Shown here: in pieces, positions 42,924 through 53,386 of the stretch
Layout of the letters: the number at the start of each line of letters is the position of its first letter
Numbering within the stretch: position 1 is the stretch's first letter
Origin: Apoda limacodes
Taxonomy: Eukaryota > Arthropoda > Insecta > Lepidoptera > Limacodidae
Length of the DNA: 64,000 nucleotides
Direction: 5' to 3'
Assembly: GCA_946406115.1 (NCBI GenBank)
Contig: OX291555.1
Span: 10,248,001-10,312,000, forward strand
Translations under genes and position numbers: made by a program
The notes under the pieces: generated by a model
What the model was told of the DNA's origin: nothing
What the model saw: the letters and a program-made list of their open reading frames with translations, nothing else
The model's database searches: none

Positions 42924-43440
42924 TGCCACTCATTATTTATGAAAAAAACTATTTGTTTTTTGACGCTTTTCAAATTTTAGTTTTTACTATTTTGAAGTAA
43001 AAAAAGGTTGAATACTTTTTACTTGACATAGCATAATAGATTTTCTGATATAGAGTAGATGCAGTGTTGCTCTATGGATAAAGAATAATAACGCAAAACG
43101 TTATATACGCAATTTTAGAGTGTATCCATTAACCATTTGTAACGATTTTGAGGATGTTCAAGAGCATGGGAGCGAAGATGCTTTCTCGAGGTGGCACATA
43201 CATCGCAGTCTACAAAGTAAAACGTGACACAATCACTGATACTAATGAACACATTGCCGGAAGTGCATTCGGTATTTTAGGTTTTAGATGCCTAGGCCAA
43301 ATATAATTATGTAAGAAATCTCTTTTAAGGGATAAGCTCGCCTTTGTACTTATTAGTTTTCTTTCGTTTATGTGTTAATATGTGTTGTATTGTACAATAA
43401 AGAATTAAAAGAAAAAAAATGAAAGAAAAAATAATTTAGT
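42924..43440 (+). mobile_element. RTE-like LINE 3' end
   Basis: Bases 43,265-43,420 (TTTTAAGGGATAAGCTCGCC, TTTGTACTTATTAG, GTACAATAAAGAATT) resemble the 3' end of RTE-type LINEs in Lepidoptera. Bases 43,060-43,260 before it read like its worn ORF (SMGAKMLSRGGTYIAV). The promoter of the galactosyltransferase gene must lie between 42,924 and this element; no core motif stood out. Confidence 0.5.
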
Positions 43441-45222
43441 TTATACTAAGAATAGACTGAATGTTTTAAGCATTTTATAGAACACTGGATTTCCAAGTAA
43501 CACCAAACCGCTGTATATCAGCTGCATCACTGGCTACAATAGCATCTTTAGCTGAAGCCTGCTGAACAAGAGCGTTAGCAGCGCTGTTTCTGCTGATATA
43601 ACTGATTTGGCCACATTTTAAACAGCTTAGTGGTATATAAAAAAAGCTATTAGCTGAGTAACCGTATCTAATTGCATTATATCAGCATTATTTGAGCATT
43701 AATAACTACGTAATACCAGGTAACTGTTACCTGAACTTTAGCTGATTATAAGACAGTGTTACCTATTATGCAGCATAATGGCTGATTATTAGAGTGTATT
43801 TTGCAGCATAAACTACAGACCAGGATCTAATTAACGCTTCTATTGTGTCGATTCTGCGTCTACACAGCGTCTGACACAGCGGGAAAGAGATGCTGCCGCT
43901 AATATATTCAAACAAAGACAAAGGACCTGGATCTTGCAGACGCAGTTTTATGATTTCAAAGAATTCATGGACTCATATATATATGTTTTATTATATATTT
44001 TTTAATTTTTATTGTTATTATTTAGGTTTAAATGTTTATTCTAATGTCTTTACCCTGACTTGATACAAATTGAATATTTAGACACACCATACTTTATTTT
44101 GTAACGACCTGTAACATGTTTTGAATAAAAATCTGTATCTGTATGTTTTGAAAATTCACAAGTGATAAAATTGAAAATATTTCTTACTGCTCCAACTCAG
44201 TCACGCTACGCTGTTTTGTATCATCAACATAAAAGGCGTTTTTACCAGTTCCAAATTAACACCAATTATTTTTTTTGACAAAAAATTTAAGTTTTAAATT
44301 CACAACATAAGTATACCCTTTTAACTAAAAAAATAATTTTGCAAATTCATCCATATATGTAGGAGTTATGCGCCAACATACATACAAAAAAAATTTAAAC
44401 GTCCGAATTCATACCCTCCTCCTTTTTTAAATCCGGTTAAAAACTAGACACACACGCACACGGGCCTGCGCCCGCTTTTTGTCTGTTTGGGCACTAATAA
44501 GTTTTTATAAATGCTAAAGTTACCGATATGGGCCTTATGTGACAACTAATAATGCGGTTTTGTGCTTTTTGGGTTGTAATAAAAAATAAAATTTCAAATG
44601 TTACCTACACTCTTTGGAGTGAGTATAAAAAATAATAGTATCTATAAGTTATTATAATTGTACTTAGTTTTTTGTAAGAAATTTTGGAAATCTGTTAAGT
44701 AATACAGAAACGATGACTACTTTTTATTATTATTGGTTTGGAGCAATTAAGAATGAAAAAGTATTTTTTTCATCACTCAAAAATGTTAGCAATACTTTCA
44801 ATAGTACCTATTATATAATCTGTGGCAATACTTACTGTCTAAACATAGGAGCGCGGCAATATGCCCGCGTACTGTCACTTGTTATTTATCTGAAAAAAAA
44901 AAGGATACATGTATTAATTTATTTAACTTCTGAAACTACAAAATACCAGCAGAAAACACGTATCAAACGGTACCTGGCAATAGGTACCTACTACATTTTT
45001 TATGTCAAGTGCAATAAACTTTTCTAATCTTCTGTTATGACGTACGGAATTCTATTAAAACAAAATTAAAATCTGCACATTAAAACCGATCCACTTCCAC
45101 TCACGTTTTCTCCTCTCAGTAAACAAACACATAATTCTCGATAGTATACGTAATCATAAAAAAGCAATTAGATCAGACCGTAACTTGGTGTCAATGAAGC
45201 GTAAAAACAGTTAACAAACAGT
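43441..45222. other. no supported gene
   Basis: Bases 43,490-43,820 repeat GCTGAT / CAGCAT / TTAGCTGA words and look like an old element without clear ends. A plus open frame at 44,713-45,027 (104 codons, Tyr/Lys/Asn-rich) fits chance in AT-rich DNA. Confidence 0.4.
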
Positions 45223-45486
45223 TCATTTTTTTGCTAACCAATAAAAACTAAACCGGTAATAAAGTCCGTTCAAAGTGTATTGTATTGTACAGTGCGACCA
45301 ACTTTTCTGACCCAGAGTCACTTTTAGAGTATTTAGATGGATTTTTCTTCCTAGATTCCTCAATTGGTTTATCAGATACCGAGCAAACAGAATAGCTATA
45401 ATCATGTTTGTTGAAGAACTTAAAATTGGCAGAATTAGCCCAAAGTAAGCGTTAGTTGCTGTTAGGAGAGAAGGGGTTAAAAACAC
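45223..45486 (-). CDS. hydrophobic ORF, possible receptor exon
   Basis: Just inside the acceptor TTGACGACTTTACAG (strong pyrimidine tract) the frame reads VFLTPSLLTATNAYFGLILP, ILSSSTNMIIAILFARYLIN, QLRNLGRKIHLNTLK and on to a stop. One or two membrane segments followed by a basic turn suit an insect chemoreceptor (gustatory-type) exon, but this is a guess from pattern only. A possible donor AAA|GTGACT would end it near 45,319. No partner exon is certain. Confidence 0.3.
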   Translation of the reverse strand: MFLTPSLLTATNAYFGLILPILSSSTNMIIAILFARYLINQLRNLGRKIHLNTLKVTLGQKSWSHCTIQYTLNGLYYRFSFYWLAKK

Positions 45487-45699
45487 ACTGTAAAGTCGTC
45501 AAGAAAAAAATCTCACTAAACGTTAAACGACTCAAGTGCCAATGAAGCGTTACAAATTGCTTACAACAACCAATTTTATTTAACTGTGTTAGTAAGTTTC
45601 ATAGTTAACTATTTTTGTACACAGTAATAGTGGTACTAACACAAGCCATTACGCGTAACTGGTAGAATTTATTACTAACACGTGGAGATAGAAAAAAAG

Positions 45700-45915
45700 T
45701 CAAGTACAAAGATGATATTTCCCGCAACGCGGTCCGTTTACCATAGCTGATTTATCATAGATACCAGATCTTACGTAGTTTATTATATTCTCTTTGATAG
45801 ATACTATACGAGCTCGTGGTTGAACTCTCGTGGTGGTGGGAACCTTACCTAAAAATAACATTGTGACTTTAGGCCCACTGATTTCAACTGTTTTACGAAC
45901 TGTGCTGTGAGTCAT
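45700..45915 (-). CDS. 72-codon ORF, unrecognised
   Basis: ATG at 45,915: MTHSTVRKTVEISGPKVTML, FLGKVPTTTRVQPRARIVSI, KENIINYVRSGIYDKSAMVN, GPRCGKYHLCT, stop. Codon use looks coding and differs from flanking AT-rich DNA. A junction-like TTTTTAG|GTAAGG lies in the middle and could be a donor or an acceptor, so the true gene structure may differ. It lies 0.2 kb upstream of the hydrophobic ORF on the same strand. No family recognised. Confidence 0.35.
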   Translation of the reverse strand: MTHSTVRKTVEISGPKVTMLFLGKVPTTTRVQPRARIVSIKENIINYVRSGIYDKSAMVNGPRCGKYHLCT

Positions 45916-45959
45916 TCAGGAATAATGTTATATATTATTCGTTATTTAAAGAATTAATT

Positions 45960-46040
45960 AATTATAGGTAACGGTTATTAGATAATATTAGGCACTAATA
46001 TTATAGATAATATTAGGCACTAATATTACTTAGATTTCAT
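45960..46040. repeat. short tandem duplication
   Basis: AGATAATATTAGGCACTAAT followed by ATTA occurs twice in a row (45,980 and 46,005). Confidence 0.7.
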
Positions 46041-46236
46041 ACCTAATTTCTATCTAATTTGATCTTCACATGAATAGATAATTCAATAAGAACAGTCCCA
46101 AGCCTTTTTGCTCAATATCAACATACATTTTTTAAATTAATGTAGTGAAACTCGCATAAATCTTGCGAAAATAGATACAATTAAAACTGAAAATGGATCT
46201 GCCTGCTGTTGTTACGTCAAGTCTAGTTAGCAAAAA

Positions 46237-46510
46237 GTGTAAAAAACGGGCCAAGTGCGAGTCGGACTGGCGCACGAAGGGTTACATACCATTATCTATA
46301 AAAACAACAAAAATATCACGTTTGGGCTCAAATATTTATTTTATTCTGTTTTTTGTATTTGTTGTTATAGCATCTGTATACATCATCTGTGAAAATTTCA
46401 ACCGCCTAACTAACACCGTTTCTGAGATATAGCCTGGTGACAGACGGACGGACAGCGATGTCCTAGTAATAGGATCCCGTTTTTACCTTTGGATACGGCA
46501 CCCTAAACAA
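46237..46510 (+). repeat. widespread lepidopteran repeat, near complete
   Basis: Starts AAACGGGCCAAGTGCGAGTC, passes TGTGAAAATTTCAACCGCC and GACAGACGGACGGACAGCG, and ends near GGGATCC...CGGCACCCTAAA. The start motif recurs as scraps at 1.29, 15.27, 40.84, 41.92 and 58.76 kb. The plus open frame inside it is not a gene. Confidence 0.7.
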
Positions 46511-46604
46511 GACCACTTTCCTAGTTTTGGGATCCGACATTTTTTTTTATACAAACTGCATTGCACCTAATATCTTCAACTATAATTGTTTTACTACTCA
46601 AAAC

Positions 46605-46775
46605 GTGTTATTATTATACACCGCTATTTACCATAGTCACGAAACGCATATTTATACATAAAATGTCAGTGAATTATTAAATAACTAAGTTTTTATTGAA
46701 TTAATTATGTATAACAAATTCTCTGGTTATTTAATAATTCACTGAAATTTCATAAATTAATATGCATTTTGCGAC
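46605..46775. mobile_element. palindromic MITE, copy 2
   Basis: Outer GTGTTATTATTATACACCGC, arms CATAAAATGTCAGTGAATTA and TAATTCACTGAAATTTCATA. Same family as 28,399-28,568. Confidence 0.75.
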
Positions 46776-48299
46776 AATCTTTTTCTTTACGTGCCAACTC
46801 AATCCCGGAGGTTGGCAACCATCTGCCTGTTCTATCCGTGGCGATGCAAATTATTTTTTTCGTGCTCTCTACATCAAGCCAGTCTCTTATATTCTTAGTC
46901 CATGTATAGATGTAAATATTGTAAAAAGCTAGTCGTCAGGTAGCACGGCGTCAGAATCATAGATTTTTTTTAACAGATCAACCAAGTCGTTAATGTAATA
47001 TGAGTATATTAATAAAGTAAGCCCACCACTATGCTATCGCGACCCACTGCTTGTATATTAGATTTGCTGATATATTAGATTTTAAGATTCTAGGTTCTAC
47101 AATGATTACTTCCAGCACTGATTTCTACTGTTGTCGTTAATCTTCAAAAAGATCTTGAACATGAATTCTTTCCAGACTTCACAAGCTTCTTCTTTATTAA
47201 TAGCAATGTTTCCATGTTAATGTATAAGAGAAAGTACTGGGCACCATGCTTATGTCCAGATTTGTTAATTTTTAAAACCTTGCTATGTAGATTAAAGTTG
47301 TCATGCTTTTTTGAAAGAGTTCTATTTTTCTGCATTTCTTATTGCACTCGTGAACTTATAATTTAGAATTCTATTTATTTATCTATTTCGTTATATTTAT
47401 CTGTATCTATTTGGTTGAATGTGCATTCATCCATCAACTGCATTATCCCATCTATCATCAATTCTTGACGCTTTTCCCTCTTGGTGGTGCCCTTGGTTTT
47501 CATACATACATTGATACTTTTCATTGTAATAACTTTGATTTTAGTTGCGAGCGTATTATTTGTAGTTTATTATATTGTGACTATTGCAAAGATATTAACG
47601 ACAATGATAAATAGCAATATACAATAATAACACATTTTAAACAGTGAAATATTTATAGTTACAAAAATTTAGTGCACCGAAGGTTGTATGGAAAAATCTT
47701 ATTTGGATCCACCTTAACATATCAGGTTCTATATAAGGTTTAAGTCTCAAAACAACAAAAGAAACTAGGTAGTTCCGATTTCACCCATTTTTAAAAGCTG
47801 TATAAACGTTTGAATGTGCTGACTGACGTACATTACATCTACATTCCCCTTTTTTATGTAAATAATATTAACACTAAAAAACTTAAGATTATACAAAAAA
47901 TTAAATTAAAATGATATTTTGACGGAACCCTAATAAGATATAGCATGTCATCTTCACATTATAACGGGCGCATTCATTATTATTACACATAGCAAAAAGA
48001 AGCAATCACTCACTCAACAAGTGCTAAATTAACGAACGCAGCCCTTTAAAGCAACTCGTAGAAATTAAACCTAATTTTCGCAAGCAAACCTAACTGTTCT
48101 ATTTTTGAATGTGCATGCGAATAAACAAATGCAAATTTTCGCACGCAACTAAGCGCGGAAGTTCGTGGGGTTATTTCAAGCTGTACATTAATGATGCTGG
48201 CAAAATTTTTATGCTTTTATTTTTTTACTTATTTCTTTGAGGCTTTGTAAGCAAAACCATAATTGTTTTTTAATCTTGACACACGGCAGTGTGTCAGCC
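46776..48299. other. no supported gene
   Basis: 1.5 kb AT-rich. Bases 47,670-47,700 (TTTAGTGCACCGAAGGTTGT) also occur at 28,640-28,665, so a repeat shared between these loci extends past the MITE copies. No exon found. Confidence 0.4.
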
Positions 48300-48503
48300 A
48301 AGTTCACAAAGGAAAAAAAGCGTGGGAAACGTTGAATTTGGCGGGCGTCTTTTTTGGTTCAGAATTTATAAATATTTAGTGGTAAATTGATCGAGTGAGG
48401 AGTGTAAATATTTTTATTTAGTAGATTAGTTTTTATAGTTTATTTATATTTTAGCCACATAGGTAAGTTTTGTATATATATATACTGTAAATAAACAACA
48501 ATA

Positions 48504-49604
48504 ATGAACGAGCCGCCAGATCCTGAATTGTGACAGTAGAATCGAGTGCAGAAACAGATGGATCTACCTGGCAACCATCTCTGAAACGACACTGTTTGAC
48601 TAAGAGATGTAAAAAATTTAATAAAAAAAGAGGAAAAATAAATTAGGAGATAGTAAAAGCTGCGATTGTTGTGATGAAATGGATTCATTTCCTCAATATC
48701 CCATAGCTTAAAGTAGTACTTCGAAACCTAGTTTGGACCAAACTACCAATACAACTTAAATCCCTGATTTAAATACTAATTCAGCTCCACCACATACTCC
48801 CATAGGCCGAACCTTGTACCAATCCACTGATGTGTCTCCTTATGTAGTACATGTGCAAAAATTGCAAACGTTACCTAATGATAGTACAACTTTGCATCCA
48901 ATTGCATTTGGCAGATTTTTAAAAAACAATTCTATAAAAAATATAGTTAACGGCAGTTTGAAACGCTTAGGTAGGAACAGAATTGCATTGGCATTTTCAA
49001 ATTTCATTGATGCCAATTTATGTATTGATAATTTAAGTTTATCGGCACAGAGTTTAAAGGCCTTTATACCTACTTTTAATGTAACAAGAATGGGTATTGT
49101 GCAAAACATTCCATCTGAATGGTCGCCTGAGGAGGTAAAAGAAAATATATCAGTTCCAGTAGGTTGCGGTGAAATTTTAAAAATTAGAAGGATTAATTAC
49201 AAGGAAATTACAGAAGGAGCTTCTACATGGAAACCATCCTTGATGGACAAGTCCCACCAAAAAGGATATTTATGTGTTACAATTCCCTCCCAGTCGACTT
49301 ATATATATATTCCACCATACAATGCTACAATTGTTGTAGATTTGGCCACACCAAAACACAATGCAGAGCCAAGCCACGTTGCTACAAATGTGGTCAGGAT
49401 CACAATGGAGATTCATGTGATTCTGAAGATAATCCATCCTGCTGTTTATGTTCTGGGTTTCATTATGCAACTAGCAAATCCTGTCCTGAATTTGCGAGAC
49501 AGAAGGAAATTAAGTCATATATGTCACATAACTCAGTTTACATTCACACATCACATCATTATCTCAATCCAATATTATTTCACTGTCCAACGCTGATCAT
49601 TTAA
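48504..49604 (+). pseudogene. LINE ORF1 (gag-like) with three zinc knuckles
   Basis: ATG at 48,504 reads MNEPPDPEL then a stop; one base shift restores TVESSAETDGSTWQPSLKRH. The main part from 48,814 (LPNDSTTLHPIAFGRFLKNN, FIDANLCIDNLSL, EWSPEEVKENISVPVGCGEI) resembles the RRM-like gag domain. A frameshift near 49,226 leads into METILDGQVPPKRIFMCYN, then three knuckles: CYNCCRFGHTKTQC (CX2CX4HX4C), CYKCGQDHNGDSC and CLCSGFHYATSKSC. These bind the element's own RNA. At least two frameshifts break it. Confidence 0.88.
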
Positions 49605-49654
49605 CTGAAATGATTAAAAAAAAGTCTCACTACGGACGACCCAGCCACACTTCT

Positions 49655-52600
49655 ACAGTGGAATTGTAGAAGTATAATAAACAAGAAAAAATATTTAATT
49701 TATCTTATCAATAAATACAATCCTATAATACTCACACTGTGTGAAACCTGGTTAAAGCCTGGTTATAATTTAAAGATACCTGGTTATTCTTGTATAAGAA
49801 AAGACAGAGCTGATGGTCATGGTGGCGTTGCCATCCTCATCAAGAATTCTCATGCATTTTCCCCTATAAGCCTTCCCACCCATAATGATAATATTTCAAT
49901 TGTTGCAGTTAATGTTCTAAATATCTGTTTTGTATCCATATATATCCCACATCCTTCTACTCTTATATTCTCTGAGGTTAATCATATTTTTTCTGTTTTA
50001 CCAAAACCAGTCATAATTCTGGGTGACTTTAATTCGCATCATCAGTGTTGGGGCAGTTCCGTTACAAATTATAATGGAGAAAAAGTCCTAGAAATTCTTG
50101 ATATTAACAACCTTTGTATTCTTAATACTGGTGATCCTACTCGATGGTCTTCTCCACATGAAGGTAAAAGTGCAGTTGATCTTTCAATATGTTAACCTAA
50201 TCTAGCTTCCTCCCTTTCTTGGCATCCACTCTCTTCCACCTTTGGTAGTGATCATTTTCCCCTGTTAATTACACTTCCTTACAAATGTTAAAGTCATTCC
50301 TCGAAAACCACATTTAAAATATATTCTTCCTAATAAAAGTGAAGATTGGGAAAATATATAGAGACTATGTTGAAAAGAAAATATCAATGTTTGCCTAAAT
50401 CTAATTCTGGAATGGAGAACACATGCAATAATGCATTGAGTGATCTCCTTATAGAAACTGCTGATAAACATTTTCCTTCAAAACTTAGGTCATCTAACAA
50501 AATACCTTCTCCTCCATGGTGGGACAAAGAATGCACAATAGCTATAAAATCTAGAAAAGAAGCAGAGAAAAAATATAACTCAGATATGTCCTTTCTAAAT
50601 TTTCAAATATTGTCAGATACTATTAAGCATACAAAAAAACTTCTTAGGAAAAAGAAATCAGAAGGATGGAAGAAATTTGCACCTCTATCTCTCCCGATAC
50701 TTCCCCGTCCGCTGTTTGGCGTCAGATAAGAAGATTCAAAACCTCCTATTGTAATACCTCTCCTCCTATTCCCCTTTCCTTAACAGACTCATTTATGGAT
50801 AATTTAGCCCCACCATACGTGCCAGAGGATTCTTGTACAAATCCACTCACACTACCTATTAAAAATCTGACAGGCCTTAATGCTCCTTTTACCATGTTGG
50901 AATTAAAAGGTGTGTTAGCTCATGTCAAAAACTCTGCACCAGGATATGATGGAATTCCCTATTCTTTTGTTTCAAACTTAAGTGATAATGCATTACTTTA
51001 TTTTTTGAATGCATTAATACAGTAATGATAACAGGTAACATTCCCACCTCTTGGCAAGTACAAACTGTGATACCATTTTAAAAAACCTGATAAAAACCCA
51101 TCTGATATTTCTGCTTACCGTGGTATAGTTCTTTCTTCAGTCTTGTTAAAAATAACTGAAAACCTTTTGAAAAATAGACTGGAATGGTTTATTGAAAGTA
51201 AACCAAGAGACCAGTTTGAATTCAGAAAAGTTTACCACAGGGCTCGGTCCTTAGTCCTATGCTATATAACATATACACTTATGATTTAGCTGCTTCACTT
51301 CAAGGCCAAGTTAATGTCCTTCAATATGCTGATGATCTTGTGTTATATGTAAGTGATAATAATATAGACCAAGCTTGCACTACCCTAATATCTTCTATGG
51401 GTCTTCTTGATTCTTGGCTAAACTACAATGGTTTACAATTATCCATTCCAAAAAGTACTACTGTATTATTCTCCAGATTCAGAACCCCCCCTGTAATTAA
51501 TGTTTTTTATGATAATGCTGTAATACCTAATAAAGATAATATTAAGTTTTTAGGTATTTTATTAGATTCTAAGTTGACAGGAAAATTACATTGTGAATTT
51601 ATAGCCGCCAAACGTGAAAAACGTTTGAATATGCTTAGATGTCTAGCAGGAGTCTTGTGGGGCAGCCACCCCTTTTCCCTTAAACTTATATATAATGCAA
51701 TGGTCCGTAGTCCGATTGATTATGGCTCTTTTCTATCAGAACCATGCAATGTTAGTGCTCTAAAAAAATTAGATAGCATTCAATATAAAGCATTAAGAAT
51801 AATTACTGGAGCCATGAAATCTAGCCCTGTTAATGCGTTAATGTGGGATCCTCCCCTAAAATTAAGAAGGCAATATCTTTCAGACAGATATCTGTTTCGA
51901 AATATGCAATTTTCCAAACACCCACTAAAATGTAAACTACAATTATTACTAGATTCCACTAGAGCCTCCCACTACTGGTCTAAAAAAATACCTCCTTGTC
52001 TGGTTTTAAGCTACAAGAATTTTTTGTCTATGGAAACTCCAATATATTCTTTTCAAAAACTTCCAGTCTTTTTATTTAGCTATGACTCTTTAGTAATATC
52101 TCCTGTAATTCATAGTAATATAGGGTCAAATAAAAACTCCACAGAAGTTAAAAAAAACTTTATTCAGACAGTAAATGAAATGTGGCAAGGCTGGCATTAC
52201 ATATTTAGTGATGCTTCAAAACTTAAATCTGATAAATGTGTTGGAGTGGGTGTTTTCCACTCTCAGTACAAAACTATACAAAAGGTTAAACTTCCCCCAG
52301 AAACTTCTATTTTCACTGCAGAATGTTTCGGCCTCTTAAAAGCTATAGAATATATTCTTTTGGCAAAATTAAAAAATACAATAATATTTTCTGACTCTAA
52401 AAGTGCTTGACAAGCTTTAGGTAGATATCCTTTTTATTTAAAATCAGATTATTTAATCATTTTTCAAATGCGGGAGTTACTTTTGAAATGCTTCAGAAAT
52501 GGATATATTGTTGAGTTTGCGTGGATACCAAGTCACTGTGGCATTGAGGGAAACAATAGAGCAGACAATCTGGCAAGGCAAGCAATTGAAGATGGTGATA

Positions 52601-53077
52601 TGTTTCCTTATAAAACTTATTGTCATGATTTGACAGTTTTACCCAAGATTTATCTAATAGATTCTTGGAATACACATTGGCAAGTAAGCAGTCAGGTTAA
52701 AAGGTAACTCATTTTATCAGATTCAGCCAACAATTCCTTCTAAACCATGGTTCTATAAAATGAATTTTAGCAAGGTTATAACCACAATTCTGATACGTAT
52801 GAGATTAGGACATGTTTGTCCTCATGCACAGCTATCTAAATTTCATATAATCAACTCTAATGTTTGCCCCTGTGGGTTGGATGTAGGTGATCTGAATCAC
52901 CTCTTCTTTTCCTGTTCTCTTTATGACAATTCCTCTTTTTTTTATGCTCTGTTATCAATCCGTGTTCCCTTCCCAACTAATGTAATGTGTTTACTGAGCT
53001 CGAATGATCCTGTTATTTATCGAATAATTGCCTACTTTATTTACTATAATAATATTAGGATTCAATTTTATAAATAA
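49655..53077 (+). pseudogene. LINE ORF2: APE endonuclease, RT, RNase H
   Basis: Endonuclease 49,655-50,280: LLQWNCRSIINKKKYLIYL, LCETWLKPG, GVAILI, ILGDFNSHHQ, GSDHFPL; all key residues present, one TAA at 50,193. RT: NSAPGYDGIPYSF at about 50,930, NPSDISAYRGIVLSS, then a break inside FEFRK directly into LPQGSVLSPMLYNIYTYDL; about 50-60 residues, including the first catalytic Asp, are missing. LQYADDLVLYV follows intact. RNase H: IFSDASK, TAECFGLLKAIEY, IFSDSKSA, then a TGA at 52,408, WIPSHCGIEGNNRADNLA; all four acidic sites kept. The C terminus has CPCG...LNHLFFSC. Frameshifts near 50,670, 51,025 and 52,700. Confidence 0.93.
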
Positions 53078-53386
53078 AAAGTATGTATTTGTACAATTTT
53101 TGTTTATATTTTGATGTATTATATTTATTTATTAATATAATGGAATTGCACAGCTCGTTGCCAGTGTCAATTCTTTTTTATAAATATGTACAGCAAATTT
53201 TCTATACATAAAACTCCAAAACAACCTACTGCACTCCATTTATCCTCTCCTGATCATTTCCTGCCCTAAATGACAAAATCCAAAATTTGTATATAAAATA
53301 AAAGAACGTTTCCTCGTTTTAAGTAGTTAATTGGCTAAGCATGCGAAAAACCCATGCAAGCCAGGAAAAAAAAAAAGTTCACAAAG

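Larger units (their letters stand above)
48312..53374 (+). mobile_element. near-complete I/jockey-type LINE, 5.06 kb
   Basis: An exact 12-bp duplication AAGTTCACAAAG flanks it (48,300-48,311 and 53,375-53,386), with an A run just before the right copy. Order: 5' UTR about 190 bp, ORF1 with zinc knuckles, ORF2 with APE endonuclease, RT and RNase H, a CCHC-like C terminus, 3' UTR about 300 bp. APE plus RNase H points to the I/jockey/R1 group. Stops, frameshifts and a missing RT piece make it dead, though its ends are complete. Confidence 0.93.

Noticed and set aside
44713..45027. 104-codon plus-strand ORF
   Set aside because: Tyr/Asn/Lys-rich as expected by chance in AT-rich DNA; no domain, splice site or similarity.
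46193..46432. 79-codon plus-strand ORF
   Set aside because: It lies inside a widespread lepidopteran repeat.
48840..49109. 89-codon minus-strand ORF
   Set aside because: Shadow of LINE ORF1 on the other strand.
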